Source: Candidatus Heimdallarchaeota archaeon
GTDB lineage: Archaea; Asgardarchaeota; Heimdallarchaeia; Heimdallarchaeales; Kariarchaeaceae
Assembly (NCBI GenBank): GCA_026702845.1
Contig: JADCLS010000006.1
Location: forward strand, 124,001-188,000
DNA: 64,000 nt
Direction: 5' to 3'
Below the pieces are notes generated by a model, which saw nothing but the letters and a program-made list of their open reading frames with translations, did no database searches and was not told the DNA's origin. A program made the translations under genes and the position numbers. Below, one piece after another: positions 45,477 to 54,734 of this stretch. The first letter of the stretch is position 1. The number at the start of each line of letters is the position of its first letter.

Positions 45477-46415
45477 CTATTCTTTTTTCTGCTGCATTTC
45501 CATTTCGAGCATCCTTTGTTTACTCTGTTCCTCCACCTGTTTTTGGAAGGCCTCAATTTGACCCATAAATCCTGGTTGGGGTGGTTCTTCTGCATCATAA
45601 GTATCTGCTAAATCTATGATAGGCTGCCATTTGGGGTTCTTCACCAAATCTTCACGAATATCATCGATTACTAGGAATACATCTTGCTGGAAGAGCAATT
45701 TCTCATTGGGATTTGCCATTTCTAATTCCTCACAACTCTCAGCCAATTTATCGTAGATTTTTTCTTTTATCCGTTGGTCATTAACATAAGGCATGACATC
45801 AGGTAATACACCAGCTCCACCAATAGCACCTAGAGCTTCCAGTATTTCAGTATTATCAAATAAATACTTTACAAACTCCTCTACTGTCATATCAAAAGTT
45901 TCTGACCACTCTTCGAAGAAATTGAGCGGGTTGAATTTATGAGTGAACAGCACTGAGATCACCAGTTCCTCTGCAATTCTTAACTTCAATTGAGGGGCAA
46001 TTTCTGATTTGTGAGTTCTCATCCCTTCGAGTGCGACATCATAGTACTTCATCTCTCCCCTTATATTATACATGCGGAGCTGATGAACCGTTCTTTGGTT
46101 CTTAGGAATCCCACGATAATGAATTTTTATCTGCATAGCATTGAGAATGAAGATAGGGGCGAATGCAACAATAATAACATAGAGATTCATCGATTTTAAG
46201 GTATTGAATCCAGGTAAGAAGGACAGAATAATAAAAAATATGGCAAAATAAAAAATTCTTTGTCCTACCTGAGCTAGGCTACGAATGATAGAATAATTCT
46301 GAGATGCAACACAATACTCTCCTCTCATTAAATTATCTGGAGTATTGAGTTTACATACCTTGCACTTCTGAGTAGTTGGAGTGATTCCATCAAAATCCGA
46401 AATATGATCTTCCAC
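45477..46415 (-). CDS. Membrane protein with N-terminal Cys motif
   Basis: 312 residues. The start contains CKVCKLNTPDNLMRGEYC, a CxxC plus distal Cys that may bind zinc. Two membrane helices follow (about 54-74 and 77-95). The rest is a cytosolic helical domain (VALEGMRTHKSEIAPQLKLR, FFEEWSETFDMTVEEFVKYL) with a charged, Met/Gln-rich coiled tail (QVEEQSKQRMLEMEMQQ). No family recognised. Its start lies 49 bases downstream of the end of the same-strand small membrane protein gene. Confidence 0.55.
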   Translation of the reverse strand: MEDHISDFDGITPTTQKCKVCKLNTPDNLMRGEYCVASQNYSIIRSLAQVGQRIFYFAIFFIILSFLPGFNTLKSMNLYVIIVAFAPIFILNAMQIKIHYRGIPKNQRTVHQLRMYNIRGEMKYYDVALEGMRTHKSEIAPQLKLRIAEELVISVLFTHKFNPLNFFEEWSETFDMTVEEFVKYLFDNTEILEALGAIGGAGVLPDVMPYVNDQRIKEKIYDKLAESCEELEMANPNEKLLFQQDVFLVIDDIREDLVKNPKWQPIIDLADTYDAEEPPQPGFMGQIEAFQKQVEEQSKQRMLEMEMQQKKE

Positions 46416-46464
46416 ATATTGAGTAAAAATTGTATTAACTTAATCCTTTAGTTAGCTAGATGAA

Positions 46465-46740
46465 CTAGTGTAGAGCTGTTTCCTCTGAACCAGTACCTCT
46501 GTAGTATTCAAATACCACAATCAGACCTTGAACGGCAATAAAAATTGAATAAGCTAATACTGGTATTCCAATAAAAATCAACACCAGGGTAATAAATTCT
46601 GGTACTGATTCAGGATGATCCAGATAATATTGTTCCTTAGTTTCGGACCAATACTTAATGATGGAGCTCATAATTCCAAAAATTGCAGCTCCGATAAGAA
46701 TAAAGTAACCCTCTACAGGAAAATTGATCTTGTTGCTCAT
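46465..46740 (-). CDS. Small membrane protein
   Basis: 91 residues with two hydrophobic helices (about 12-30, YFILIGAAIFGIMSSII, and 48-72, ITLVLIFIGIPVLAYSIFIA). Function unknown. It is divergent from the enolase gene, 14 bases before the longest enolase frame but 131 before the real start. Confidence 0.5.
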   Translation of the reverse strand: MSNKINFPVEGYFILIGAAIFGIMSSIIKYWSETKEQYYLDHPESVPEFITLVLIFIGIPVLAYSIFIAVQGLIVVFEYYRGTGSEETALH

Positions 46741-46871
46741 AACTGTCCAAAATTTTGAAAACAGATAAAGATTATTGCTACTACACTAGAAATATTCCTA
46801 CTGTTTATCTTAAGTATGGCAACAATATTAATATTTTGTCAATTAATGCTGGTTGCAGTAAGGTGTATGAA

Positions 46872-48128
46872 ATGAGTACAATTGAAAAGGTAAGAGCAAG
46901 AGAAATCCTTGATTCAAGAGGGAATCCTACAGTTGAAGTAGAAGTGAGTACTAGCAATCAAACTGGCAGATTTATTGTTCCTTCTGGTGCATCAACAGGA
47001 CAATTTGAAGCTGTTGAGCTAAGGGATAAGGGAAAACGTTTCCATGGAAAGGGAGTAATGAATGCAGTTAACAATATCCGTAATATTATTGCACCAAAGG
47101 TTATTGGATATGATATATTTGATCAAGAAGGCCTTGACAGGCTGATGATTGAATTGGATGGTACTTCAAACAAAGGCAACCTTGGTGCAAATGCAATACT
47201 TGGAGTTTCCATTGCAAATGTGCGAGCTGCTGCAAAAGAGCGGAAGCAATGGGATTTTGAATATATCGGTGAGGGAAAACAACTACCCTGTCCCATGTTG
47301 AATGTTATCAATGGAGGGAAACATGCAGGGGGAGATCTTGCAATACAGGAATTCATGCTCATGCCCATAGGATTTGACAAATTCTCTGAAGCATTACGTG
47401 CCAGTGCTGAGGTTTACCAGCAACTGAAAAAGTTTTTGAAGAAAAATTATGGAGGAATAGCAGTTAATGTTGGAGATGAGGGAGGTTTTGCACCGCCGAT
47501 TAATAGCTCCAGACAAGCTCTTGACGCACTTATTGCATCTATTGAAGAAGCAGGGTACAAACCACTCGAACAGTTTCATATAGGTATTGATGCAGCAGCA
47601 TCAGAATTCCTAATTGATGGTAAGTACAACATCGATGGCAAACAACTTACACCTGAAGAATTCTCTCAATATTATTACGAATTGATCGAGGAGTACCCCA
47701 TTCTTCTATCTCTTGAAGACCCCTTTGATGAGAAAGATTTTGATGCTTTTGCATCTCTAGTTTCCAAGTTTGGTTCTTCAAGGGCAGTTGTGGGAGATGA
47801 TCTCACTGTGACAAATGTAGAGAGAATCAAGACTGCGATAGATAAGCAATCCATGAATTACCTTCTTCTGAAAGTAAACCAAATAGGTTCATTCACTGAG
47901 GCAAAAGAGGCTTTTGCACTAACCAAATCACAGGACTGGGGAGTGGTGATTTCCCATCGTTCTGGAGAGACAGAGGATGTATTCATTGCAGATCTTGCAG
48001 TGGGTTGGGGTGCAGAGAGAATCAAGACTGGAGCTCCGGCAAGAAGTGAGAGAGTGGCTAAATACAATCAGTTGCTTAGAATAGAGGAATATCTAGGTGA
48101 TGATGCAACATACTATAATAAAATCTGA
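46872..48128 (+). CDS. eno: Enolase
   Basis: 418 residues from ATG at 46872, where MSTIEKVRAREILDSRGNPT begins as in other archaeal enolases; the upstream extension to 46755 (39 residues) has no homology pattern. 2-Phosphoglycerate to phosphoenolpyruvate. SGASTGQFEAVELRD, QEFMLMPIGFDKFSEALRA, VGDEGGFAPPINSS, LSLEDPFDEKD, VVGDDLTVTN, LLLKVNQIGSFTEA (catalytic Lys), VISHRSGETEDVFIADLAVG and GAPARSERVAKYNQLLRIEE are all present. It serves glycolysis or gluconeogenesis. Confidence 0.96.
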   Translation: MSTIEKVRAREILDSRGNPTVEVEVSTSNQTGRFIVPSGASTGQFEAVELRDKGKRFHGKGVMNAVNNIRNIIAPKVIGYDIFDQEGLDRLMIELDGTSNKGNLGANAILGVSIANVRAAAKERKQWDFEYIGEGKQLPCPMLNVINGGKHAGGDLAIQEFMLMPIGFDKFSEALRASAEVYQQLKKFLKKNYGGIAVNVGDEGGFAPPINSSRQALDALIASIEEAGYKPLEQFHIGIDAAASEFLIDGKYNIDGKQLTPEEFSQYYYELIEEYPILLSLEDPFDEKDFDAFASLVSKFGSSRAVVGDDLTVTNVERIKTAIDKQSMNYLLLKVNQIGSFTEAKEAFALTKSQDWGVVISHRSGETEDVFIADLAVGWGAERIKTGAPARSERVAKYNQLLRIEEYLGDDATYYNKI

Positions 48129-48194
48129 AAATAAATAATTTAACATGCTATTGACACGCTCCTTTTAAGGATAAAATGAATATGAACGTAGACA

Positions 48195-48392
48195 ATGTCA
48201 AAAAAGAAGAAAAAAGATATGTCGATGAGTCCCATCACGTTCAGAATACCCTATGGTATGTTAGATATTATGGAAGAAATTGTCAAAAAGGGAGAATATG
48301 CAAATCGAGCTGAATTGATTCGCGAGGCCATCAGTGACCTCATAAACTATGAAAACAAGTTACAAGAGCAACGAGATCTCGAAGGAAAATAA
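48195..48392 (+). CDS. Ribbon-helix-helix regulator
   Basis: 65 residues. A basic head (MSKKKKKDMSM) precedes the RHH fold: strand PITFRIPYGMLDIMEEIV and helix pair EYANRAELIREAISDLIN, with the R-A-E-L-I-R-E signature common in archaeal CopG/NikR-like proteins. No ligand-binding domain. It lies 66 bases after enolase and only 2 bases before the end of the MCP gene on the other strand. Probably a local repressor. Confidence 0.85.
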   Translation: MSKKKKKDMSMSPITFRIPYGMLDIMEEIVKKGEYANRAELIREAISDLINYENKLQEQRDLEGK

Positions 48393-48394
48393 TA

Positions 48395-49432
48395 TTAAAC
48401 CTTGAATTCTGAGATATCTCTCTCAGTTTTATTGGTTAGCACTGCCAGTCTTTGTGCCTGGTTATTCATTTCCTGAAGAGATGCAGATTGTTCCTGAGTG
48501 GCTGCTGCAGCTTCCTCAGATGATGCTGCTGTATTTTCTGCCACTGATGCTACTCTTTCAACTGCATCTACTATACTAGAAACTGATTCCCGTATTCTTC
48601 CAGTAATATTCTTAATGATTCCATTAACTGTACTTGCAGCATTTTTTGATTCAATAGAGAGCTGACGGACATGATCTGCCACCACTGTGAAACCCTCACC
48701 ATGTGTTCCTGCTTTAGCAGCCTCTATGGATGCGTTTAATGCTACAAGATTTGTTTGTTCAGCAATATCCAATGTAATTCGAGAGGTGATACCTATCTCT
48801 CTCATAGAGTCATCTATGACTGTAACCATATCAGATAAAATTCTTGATACTTCATCTAGTGCACGTACTTGCAATTGTGCATTCTCGGCAATAGAAGAGA
48901 TAGTTGTAGAAATCTCACTTGTTGTTGCTGCAACCTGTTCTGAACCTGATGCCATTGTCTCTGCAGCTCTTCCCAATTCGTTGGCTGAGTTCATGATATT
49001 AGCGATCATAACACGAAATTGCTTTGCCAGATCATTGGTTGTATATTGAAGAGTTTGTGTCTCACCTGTACCTTTGATGTTATGTCGTTCATAGCTTGTA
49101 AGATCTCCCCCTGCCATTTCCCGAGTTTTCCGATCAATTTTCTGAATGGGCGTAATAATATTCCTTTGAATATTATAGGCTAATATTGCGATAATTATTC
49201 CATTCACCAATATAAAATTGAAGAAATAGGCATTGGTTGTTTCTGGGGCAAGGAAATCTACAACGTATAGTGAAGCCACAGAAAAGATTGACGCAAGAGA
49301 AAGCATAAGAATGGAAGAATAAAGGAGTTTAGCTTTTGTTATAAACCTCAATGCGATCAAGAATAAAATTAGAAATCCTAGTAACTTAAGAAAATCTAGA
49401 AATGCGCCATTTAATATCAACACATCTGCCAT
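48395..49432 (-). CDS. Methyl-accepting chemotaxis protein without an extracellular sensor
   Basis: 345 residues. Three or four membrane helices occupy the first 95 residues and leave no sizeable external domain. A HAMP-like linker (ITPIQKIDRKTREMAGGDL) leads to a signalling coiled coil whose hairpin tip ITLDIAEQTNLVALNASIEA and KAGTHGEGFTVVADHVRQLS is conserved. TASSEEAAAATQEQSASLQE provides methylation-type Glu/Gln sites. It would couple through CheW to CheA, neither found here, and CheB is encoded at 7304-8455. A TATA-like CTTATTATAGC in minus sense (49453-49463) lies about 26 bases upstream. Confidence 0.9.
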   Translation of the reverse strand: MADVLILNGAFLDFLKLLGFLILFLIALRFITKAKLLYSSILMLSLASIFSVASLYVVDFLAPETTNAYFFNFILVNGIIIAILAYNIQRNIITPIQKIDRKTREMAGGDLTSYERHNIKGTGETQTLQYTTNDLAKQFRVMIANIMNSANELGRAAETMASGSEQVAATTSEISTTISSIAENAQLQVRALDEVSRILSDMVTVIDDSMREIGITSRITLDIAEQTNLVALNASIEAAKAGTHGEGFTVVADHVRQLSIESKNAASTVNGIIKNITGRIRESVSSIVDAVERVASVAENTAASSEEAAAATQEQSASLQEMNNQAQRLAVLTNKTERDISEFKV

Positions 49433-49521
49433 ATAGTTATTTCTCTCTCTACGCTATAATAAGTTTCTCTCAATTATATAAATCATTTACAAGATGTTAA
49501 GCTTATTTACGATCAATTGAC

Positions 49522-50517
49522 TTATCTAGAAAGAGATATTTTAAATGCTTTCACCTCTCGTAAAATAATTTCAAATAACTCATTGACGTTCTGATTATCT
49601 TTTGCTGAAGTTTCAAGATATCGTACTTTAAATTTTGGCATTGTTTTTCTGGAGTAATTATCTGCTACTTTTTCTCCCTCTTCTTTCTTAACCCTACGAT
49701 TTCGTAAATCAGCTTTGTTACCTACTAAAACAAATGGCATGAGGCTTTTTGTTGATCGAATCAATTCCTTCACCCACCAGTCTACTCTCATGAATGTCTT
49801 CCGGTCTGTAAGATCAAATACAACAACAGCACCATCAACATTTCTATAAAAATTTGAACGCATAGTTTTGTAGAAATCCTGACCTCCAAGATCAACAAGG
49901 GTAACATCTAATGTCTTTCCATCCAAAACTAATTGCTTCTCATCCATACTTGCCCCGATTGTGGTTAGATGTCTATCAATAAAATGCTTCCCCATCCATG
50001 CTCTTCGAATAGATGTTCTACCAGTAGTGCTATCTCCTATAAGCAGAATACTGACCTCCATATTTTTTGATTCAGCTACTGTTTTCGGTTGAATTAGTTT
50101 CGGTTTGATTATCTCTGGTTCATTTTCTATAATTTGAGTTTCCATAATTGAATCATTTTCTACTAGCTGTTGTTCAACTACTTTAGGAGTTGCTTTGATA
50201 CTTGTTATCTGAGAGTATACATTAGCCTGTGGATCAGGTTCATCATTATCCTCGAGATTTACGCCAAAGAATTTTTCAAAATTCGATTGTGTCAGAATTG
50301 ATGAAGATTTAGGAGTATCTTCAGGGAGGTTTAATTTGTCTAATTTATTTGAGATTCGCTTTTTTTCTTCCTCATAGTATTCTAAATCTTTCTGATACTC
50401 TTCTTCTGTATAATTTTCCTTTGGATCAACCAGAAGATTATACTTCTCCGTAATCCACTGGTATAAATCCTCTAAATATTCGTTATATTCACTGAAGGAA
50501 ACTTCATCATCACTCAA
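49522..50517 (-). CDS. Ras/Rab-like small GTPase with long N-terminal extension
   Basis: 331 residues. Residues 1-152 are a Glu-rich, coiled, low-complexity extension (YTEEEYQKDLEYYEEEKKRI). The G domain follows: P-loop GDSTTGRTS (161-169), switch I TTIGAS, G3 DLGGQDFYKTMR, G4 NKADL, G5 ETSAK. This is the Ras/Rab/Rag-type order. The P-loop residue that is normally Lys is Arg167 (codon AGA), which should weaken GTP phosphate binding. There is no C-terminal CAAX. The start is TTG; an internal start cannot be excluded. Asgard genomes encode many such GTPases. Confidence 0.88.
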   Translation of the reverse strand: MSDDEVSFSEYNEYLEDLYQWITEKYNLLVDPKENYTEEEYQKDLEYYEEEKKRISNKLDKLNLPEDTPKSSSILTQSNFEKFFGVNLEDNDEPDPQANVYSQITSIKATPKVVEQQLVENDSIMETQIIENEPEIIKPKLIQPKTVAESKNMEVSILLIGDSTTGRTSIRRAWMGKHFIDRHLTTIGASMDEKQLVLDGKTLDVTLVDLGGQDFYKTMRSNFYRNVDGAVVVFDLTDRKTFMRVDWWVKELIRSTKSLMPFVLVGNKADLRNRRVKKEEGEKVADNYSRKTMPKFKVRYLETSAKDNQNVNELFEIILREVKAFKISLSR

Positions 50518-50728
50518 TGTTTTCCGACCCTAAATCAGATGTAACCAGTTTAGTTAATTAAAATTTATTTAATGGTTTACAGAGAGATGAGAAAATCTCA
50601 AAAAAAAACCACTTTGACTTAAATAGAGGAAAATTTAGGTTACACCTTGCTAGAATCTTAAAATAAAATGCACCCAGTGGGATATTTCTTCATCAAAAAT
50701 TTTATCATGATCAGATGATTGTATAATT

Positions 50729-51310
50729 ATGGATTATTTAGTTCTTAATTGGGAAGATTCCTTCGAGCATGCACATATACTCTTTGAGAAAATGTATCAA
50801 GATGATTATAGACCAGATGTAATTGTGGCTATTGCTAGAGGAGGTTGGATTCCAGGAAGGTTGATCGCAGATTTTTTCAGAACAAAAAATACTGCAAATG
50901 TTAAAGTTGATGCATATCATGATATTGCTCAGGAAAATATAGCCCCTAAAATTACACAGCAGATAAGTATCGATATCGAGGATAAACATGTCTTAATTAT
51001 CGATGATATTGCTGATTCTGGTAAGAGCTTACAAGTAGTTTTAGATGATTTTAAGCAACGCAAACCAAAATCTGTAAAGGTGGCTACAATATTTTATAAA
51101 CAATCAAGCATCATTATCCCTGATTACTATGTCCAAGAAACGGATGCATGGGTGATCTTTCCTTTTGAGTACTATGAGAGCATTCAATTCTTCGTTGGGG
51201 AGTTAAAGAAAGAAAATTTGGAGGAGAAAGCTATACGCAATAGATTAATTGATATTGGACTCCCGGTTGCCATGATCGATAGCTATCTCATTCATTATCC
51301 GCTTGTATGA
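50729..51310 (+). CDS. Phosphoribosyltransferase-family protein
   Basis: 193 residues. It has the PRTase fold: IARGGWIPGRLIADFF (first loop) and the PRPP-binding VLIIDDIADSGKSLQVVLDD, followed by the KSVKVATIFYKQSSIIIPDY strand and hood. It resembles archaeal hypoxanthine/xanthine-type PRTases (Xpt/Gpt-like; compare DxYVxxTDxWVIFPFE). The base specificity is not clear. The C-terminal 40 residues (KENLEEKAIRNRLIDIGLPV) look like an added helical hairpin. Possible purine salvage complement to the de novo genes. Confidence 0.85.
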   Translation: MDYLVLNWEDSFEHAHILFEKMYQDDYRPDVIVAIARGGWIPGRLIADFFRTKNTANVKVDAYHDIAQENIAPKITQQISIDIEDKHVLIIDDIADSGKSLQVVLDDFKQRKPKSVKVATIFYKQSSIIIPDYYVQETDAWVIFPFEYYESIQFFVGELKKENLEEKAIRNRLIDIGLPVAMIDSYLIHYPLV

Positions 51311-51421
51311 AAATCATAATTTTATTAATTTAATGATTATTAGTTAAGCAAAATTATTGCTATATATTACCTCTAGTTGATAAACTATATAAATTATTAA
51401 AGACATTGTTCATTGGTTGGT

Positions 51422-51628
51422 ATGGAAGAAACTAGTTTACGTGAGATAATTGGGGCATTACGAGAGGTTGCCCGGAGATATTCTGAACAATTGCCCGTGA
51501 CACCAGGTGAGATTGAAAAGGCCAAATCCATTGCAGCAAAATGTTATTTGTCACACACAAATAGGAAATTTACATTGACTAATGATCAATTTCAATTGGT
51601 GATTAATATATTGAAAATTCAGGATTAA
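51422..51628 (+). CDS. Small hypothetical protein
   Basis: 68 residues from ATG at 51422 (TTG at 51413 is an alternative with AACTATATAAATT about 24 bases upstream). Helical and compact, REIIGALREVARRYSEQLPV, then KSIAAKCYLSHTNRKFTLTN. No family recognised. It ends 4 bases inside the convergent coiled-coil gene. Confidence 0.5.
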   Translation: MEETSLREIIGALREVARRYSEQLPVTPGEIEKAKSIAAKCYLSHTNRKFTLTNDQFQLVINILKIQD

Positions 51629-52575
51629 CGAACCAGTTTTGATCTCCAATTTTCAACTGTTTCAATAGCTTCCTTTCTAGATAATCGTTGTTTTTCCAGG
51701 CCCTCTTTGAGTTTTCTCATCTCAAAGAAAATGGTTGTAGCTGATGTACCCCGGTCAGTAAGAATATCTCTGAATATATCCACAGATTGCAGTACTTGTT
51801 CTAATTGACCTTTTTCAATTACAGAGATGAGTTGTTCAATTAATTCAGGTATAGTAAGTGATTTCCAATTACTGATATCACCAATATCCTCACCTTTAAC
51901 ATAAATATGAATTTCATCATCAATAATATTGATAATTTGCTCATCCATCAATATTTCCAGTGCAGTATTATACATTTTTTTATCTTTAACAATTTCTCGT
52001 ACTCTGTCAAGAGGGCCTGAACCACCATATTTGAATAAAATAGAGATAATTTGTGTCAGAATATCTCCCTCTTCTATAGCTACCTCAATGAGATTCTTGA
52101 ATGCATCAGCATATTCGGTATTACTTGGATCATATTCCTTCAAAATTAGCGGAATTAAAGCATTATATAGACGAGAAGCATCAGGACCTGAGGCTTGTGG
52201 CTCATCACCACTTCCAACACCACGAGATAATTCACCAACCAGATCATCAATTTTTTCTTGCAATTGCTTATTCTCAGCCCTCAGTTTGTCAATAGAATGG
52301 AGATCCATCTGGTTCTCAAGAGACAGGATTTTATCTGCTCTTTCTTTTGCAATTTCTCGAAATGCTAAAAGCTCCGTTCTAACCTCTTCTAATTCTCTCA
52401 GCTTGATGGTATGCTCAGCTTTTAATGAGCTCAATGAGGTTGATGTTTGTTCGAGACTTAGACGTACTTCTGCTAAAGTTTGAGAAAGAGCATTTTTTTG
52501 TATCTCCATTTGTCGGTATCTCTCTTTCCATGCGTGAACAGAATCTGATTCATTGCCGAATGGGTTCAAAGCCAT
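51625..52575 (-). CDS. Coiled-coil protein with helical C-terminal domain
   Basis: 316 residues. Residues about 15-125 form a long coiled coil (KNALSQTLAEVRLSLEQTST, LRELEEVRTELLAFREIAKE). After a Gly/Ser-Pro linker (GSGDEPQASGPDAS), a C-terminal domain from about 130 is helical (YNALIPLILKEYDPSNTEYA, EQLISVIEKGQLEQVLQSVD). No known family or membrane segment. Function unknown; a scaffold is plausible. Confidence 0.6.
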   Translation of the reverse strand: MALNPFGNESDSVHAWKERYRQMEIQKNALSQTLAEVRLSLEQTSTSLSSLKAEHTIKLRELEEVRTELLAFREIAKERADKILSLENQMDLHSIDKLRAENKQLQEKIDDLVGELSRGVGSGDEPQASGPDASRLYNALIPLILKEYDPSNTEYADAFKNLIEVAIEEGDILTQIISILFKYGGSGPLDRVREIVKDKKMYNTALEILMDEQIINIIDDEIHIYVKGEDIGDISNWKSLTIPELIEQLISVIEKGQLEQVLQSVDIFRDILTDRGTSATTIFFEMRKLKEGLEKQRLSRKEAIETVENWRSKLVR

Positions 52576-52677
52576 AAAGAGAATTACGAATCGCTCTATT
52601 TATTTATTATCTTTCACAATTCTTGTAGGGATAAAAAATTAGAATTTTCTGAAATTATTCATTATTATAGGAATTAT

Positions 52678-53511
52678 TTATTCTAGACCGATAATATTTG
52701 CTACTTTATCAGTAATTGCGTCAAAAGCATCTTTAAAAGGCCCAGGAACATTGACTGATGGAGTTCCTTTATCAGCTTGCAGAACAACCTGAGGATCAAG
52801 AGGTATTTCACCTAAGAAATTCACTCCCAGATCCATAGCTGCATCTTTTCCTCCACCTTTGGAAAATACATCAATGTGATTTGAGCAATGTGGACAGCTT
52901 AATCCACTCATATTCTCTATTAATCCAATTATTGGCATATTAACCTTACTAGCAAAACCTATACTCTTCCGTACATCGTGTACAGATACTTGTTGAGGAG
53001 TAGATACAATCACTGTTCCTGTTATATTTTCAAACATTTGTGATACTGTTAAAGGTTCATCTGATGTACCTGGTGGGAGATCAAGAAATAGGATATCCAT
53101 CTCCTCCCAGGCAACATCGGCCAGAAATTGCCGGATTGCTGCAATTTTGAGAGGTCCTCTCCAGATTACAGGAGTATTAGCTTGGAGCAGAAGATCCATG
53201 GAAACAATCTGAACACCATGGGCTTTGAACGGGATAATTTTCGCACCTTTTATCTCTGCATCCTGACCTATCAATCCAGCCATGATTGGGATAGAAGGAC
53301 CTGTTACATCGGCATCAATCACACCTACTCTATATCCCTTATTCGCAAATGCAATTGCCATGTTAAGTGTAACAGTTGATTTACCAACTCCTCCCTTTCC
53401 AGATTGCACAGCAATCACTTTTTTCATCTTCTTTATGCTATTCTCTAAATTAATATCTTGTCTAACTCTCTGTGCCGCATGGGGATCAATTTTTAAATCC
53501 ATAAAATCCAT
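52678..53511 (-). CDS. Mrp/NBP35-family iron-sulfur cluster carrier ATPase
   Basis: 277 residues. Deviant Walker A at VIAVQSGKGGVGKSTVTLNM (GKGGVGKS, MinD/ParA-type), then VIDADVTGPSIPIM, ILFLDLPPGTSDEPLTVSQM (switch), STPQQVSVHDVRKSIGFA, and the C-terminal CxxC GLSCPHCSNH that bridges an Fe-S cluster at the dimer interface. The family loads Fe-S clusters on target proteins. ATG at 53511 is preceded by AAGGAGGATG, a clear Shine-Dalgarno, unlike most genes here. The N-terminal DUF59 domain is absent. Confidence 0.92.
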   Translation of the reverse strand: MDFMDLKIDPHAAQRVRQDINLENSIKKMKKVIAVQSGKGGVGKSTVTLNMAIAFANKGYRVGVIDADVTGPSIPIMAGLIGQDAEIKGAKIIPFKAHGVQIVSMDLLLQANTPVIWRGPLKIAAIRQFLADVAWEEMDILFLDLPPGTSDEPLTVSQMFENITGTVIVSTPQQVSVHDVRKSIGFASKVNMPIIGLIENMSGLSCPHCSNHIDVFSKGGGKDAAMDLGVNFLGEIPLDPQVVLQADKGTPSVNVPGPFKDAFDAITDKVANIIGLE

Positions 53512-53650
53512 TTCTCATCCTCCTTTTAAGAAATTATGATAGAGGAGAAAAAAAAAGATATCTCCTTGTTAAAGATCAATAATTCGTCCATAATAATAGC
53601 CAACTGGAATACAATCTCAGGATCTGCGAATACAAGCAGTTACATCAATA

Positions 53651-54439
53651 TTATCGTATCCTTGGTCTTAATATAAGATCTACTGGATAATTGGTAGTAG
53701 TAGGTAATAGATTCTCAGAAATCAGGTGTTGTAATAATTTCTCAGTATCTTTGATCGATAAGCCAAAACGATCACTAATATCAGAGTAACTCAATTCTGA
53801 TTTCTTTTCATCCCATGATTCTTCAATAAAATTCACCACTAGATCATCAAGATCATCTTTGAGCCTTAAAATGGAATCAGAACCCATTACAATGGTTGAA
53901 GATTCTTCTTTCAGTTGCTCCAAGATGATGGTTTTTAATTTATCACGAAAATCAGATTCTATGCGGATAGTATTCACGACATCATTAAAATTATTCTCCT
54001 CATCAAAATCAAGAGAAGCAATTGCATCTACCCACAGAGTATGAATATAACTAGCTAGGTAAAGGTTGTTATCATTTCTGTAGAAATATGGGTCATCTAG
54101 TTTTCTGCGTTCGGCTTCTTCTTTAAGTACAATATAACATCGTTTAGCATTCAATCCCCAGGATTCTCCTGTTTTTTGTAAGTCAATAGGTCCTTTGGTA
54201 AACTTTGGCCATATATGCTCTAATTTATCATCAATTTCAGGGATATACCATCCCTTATTTCCAATAAATTTACCATTGGATATGGGATGTTCATTAAAAT
54301 ATTCCAGAATCAAATTGTGATCATGTTTATGTAGACTCTCAAAGAGATTAATTGCTCTATCTGTTATTTCTATGAGTTGTAGATCAGACTCCAACGCTTT
54401 CTTGGGATCCTTTTGAAATAATTTCTTGAAAAAGCTCAT
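53651..54439 (-). CDS. Hypothetical protein with C-terminal winged-helix-like segment
   Basis: 262 residues. The N-terminal part is helical and acidic (ITDRAINLFESLHKHDHNLI). In the middle, CYIVLKEEAERRKLDDPYFY is variable. The C-terminal SYSDISDRFGLSIKDTEKLLQHLISENLL has the helix-turn-helix spacing of a winged helix. An MSFFKKLFQKDPKK start is typical of amphipathic membrane-surface helices. No family recognised. Confidence 0.55.
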   Translation of the reverse strand: MSFFKKLFQKDPKKALESDLQLIEITDRAINLFESLHKHDHNLILEYFNEHPISNGKFIGNKGWYIPEIDDKLEHIWPKFTKGPIDLQKTGESWGLNAKRCYIVLKEEAERRKLDDPYFYRNDNNLYLASYIHTLWVDAIASLDFDEENNFNDVVNTIRIESDFRDKLKTIILEQLKEESSTIVMGSDSILRLKDDLDDLVVNFIEESWDEKKSELSYSDISDRFGLSIKDTEKLLQHLISENLLPTTTNYPVDLILRPRIR

Positions 54440-54698
54440 ACCCTGACTTTCAATCTGCTTTACTTAAATTTAGATTTTCACCCACTAGTATAATGCCATT
54501 TGGTACAATTGAATTATTGATTAAATAATCAGCAATATGTAAGATTTTAATTTAATATAGTTGAATGTGCCTATTTATCATCCCATGTATCAATAATTCA
54601 TCCATAACTAGAAAAAATTGTGAAATGTTACTATAGTTTTCTTTAATTTCGGAGATACTCATTTGAAGTATTAAAATTCGAAAATATTTGATTTTGGT

Positions 54699-54712
54699 AA
54701 TCTTTATATAGA
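54699..54712 (+). promoter_or_regulatory. TATA box of putative RNA gene
   Basis: TAATCTTTATATAG, about 26-30 bases before the point where base composition changes (about 54735). It is distant (280 bases) from the next coding region. Confidence 0.4.
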
Positions 54713-54734
54713 GTATTCATTCTAAGCAATATTA

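Noticed and set aside
46755..46871. 39-residue N-terminal extension of enolase
   Set aside because: No homology pattern; the family start MSTIEKVRAREILDSRGN begins at 46872.
51929..52483. 184-codon plus-strand frame
   Set aside because: Ser/Arg/Leu-rich antisense translation of the coiled-coil gene; no fold-like pattern.
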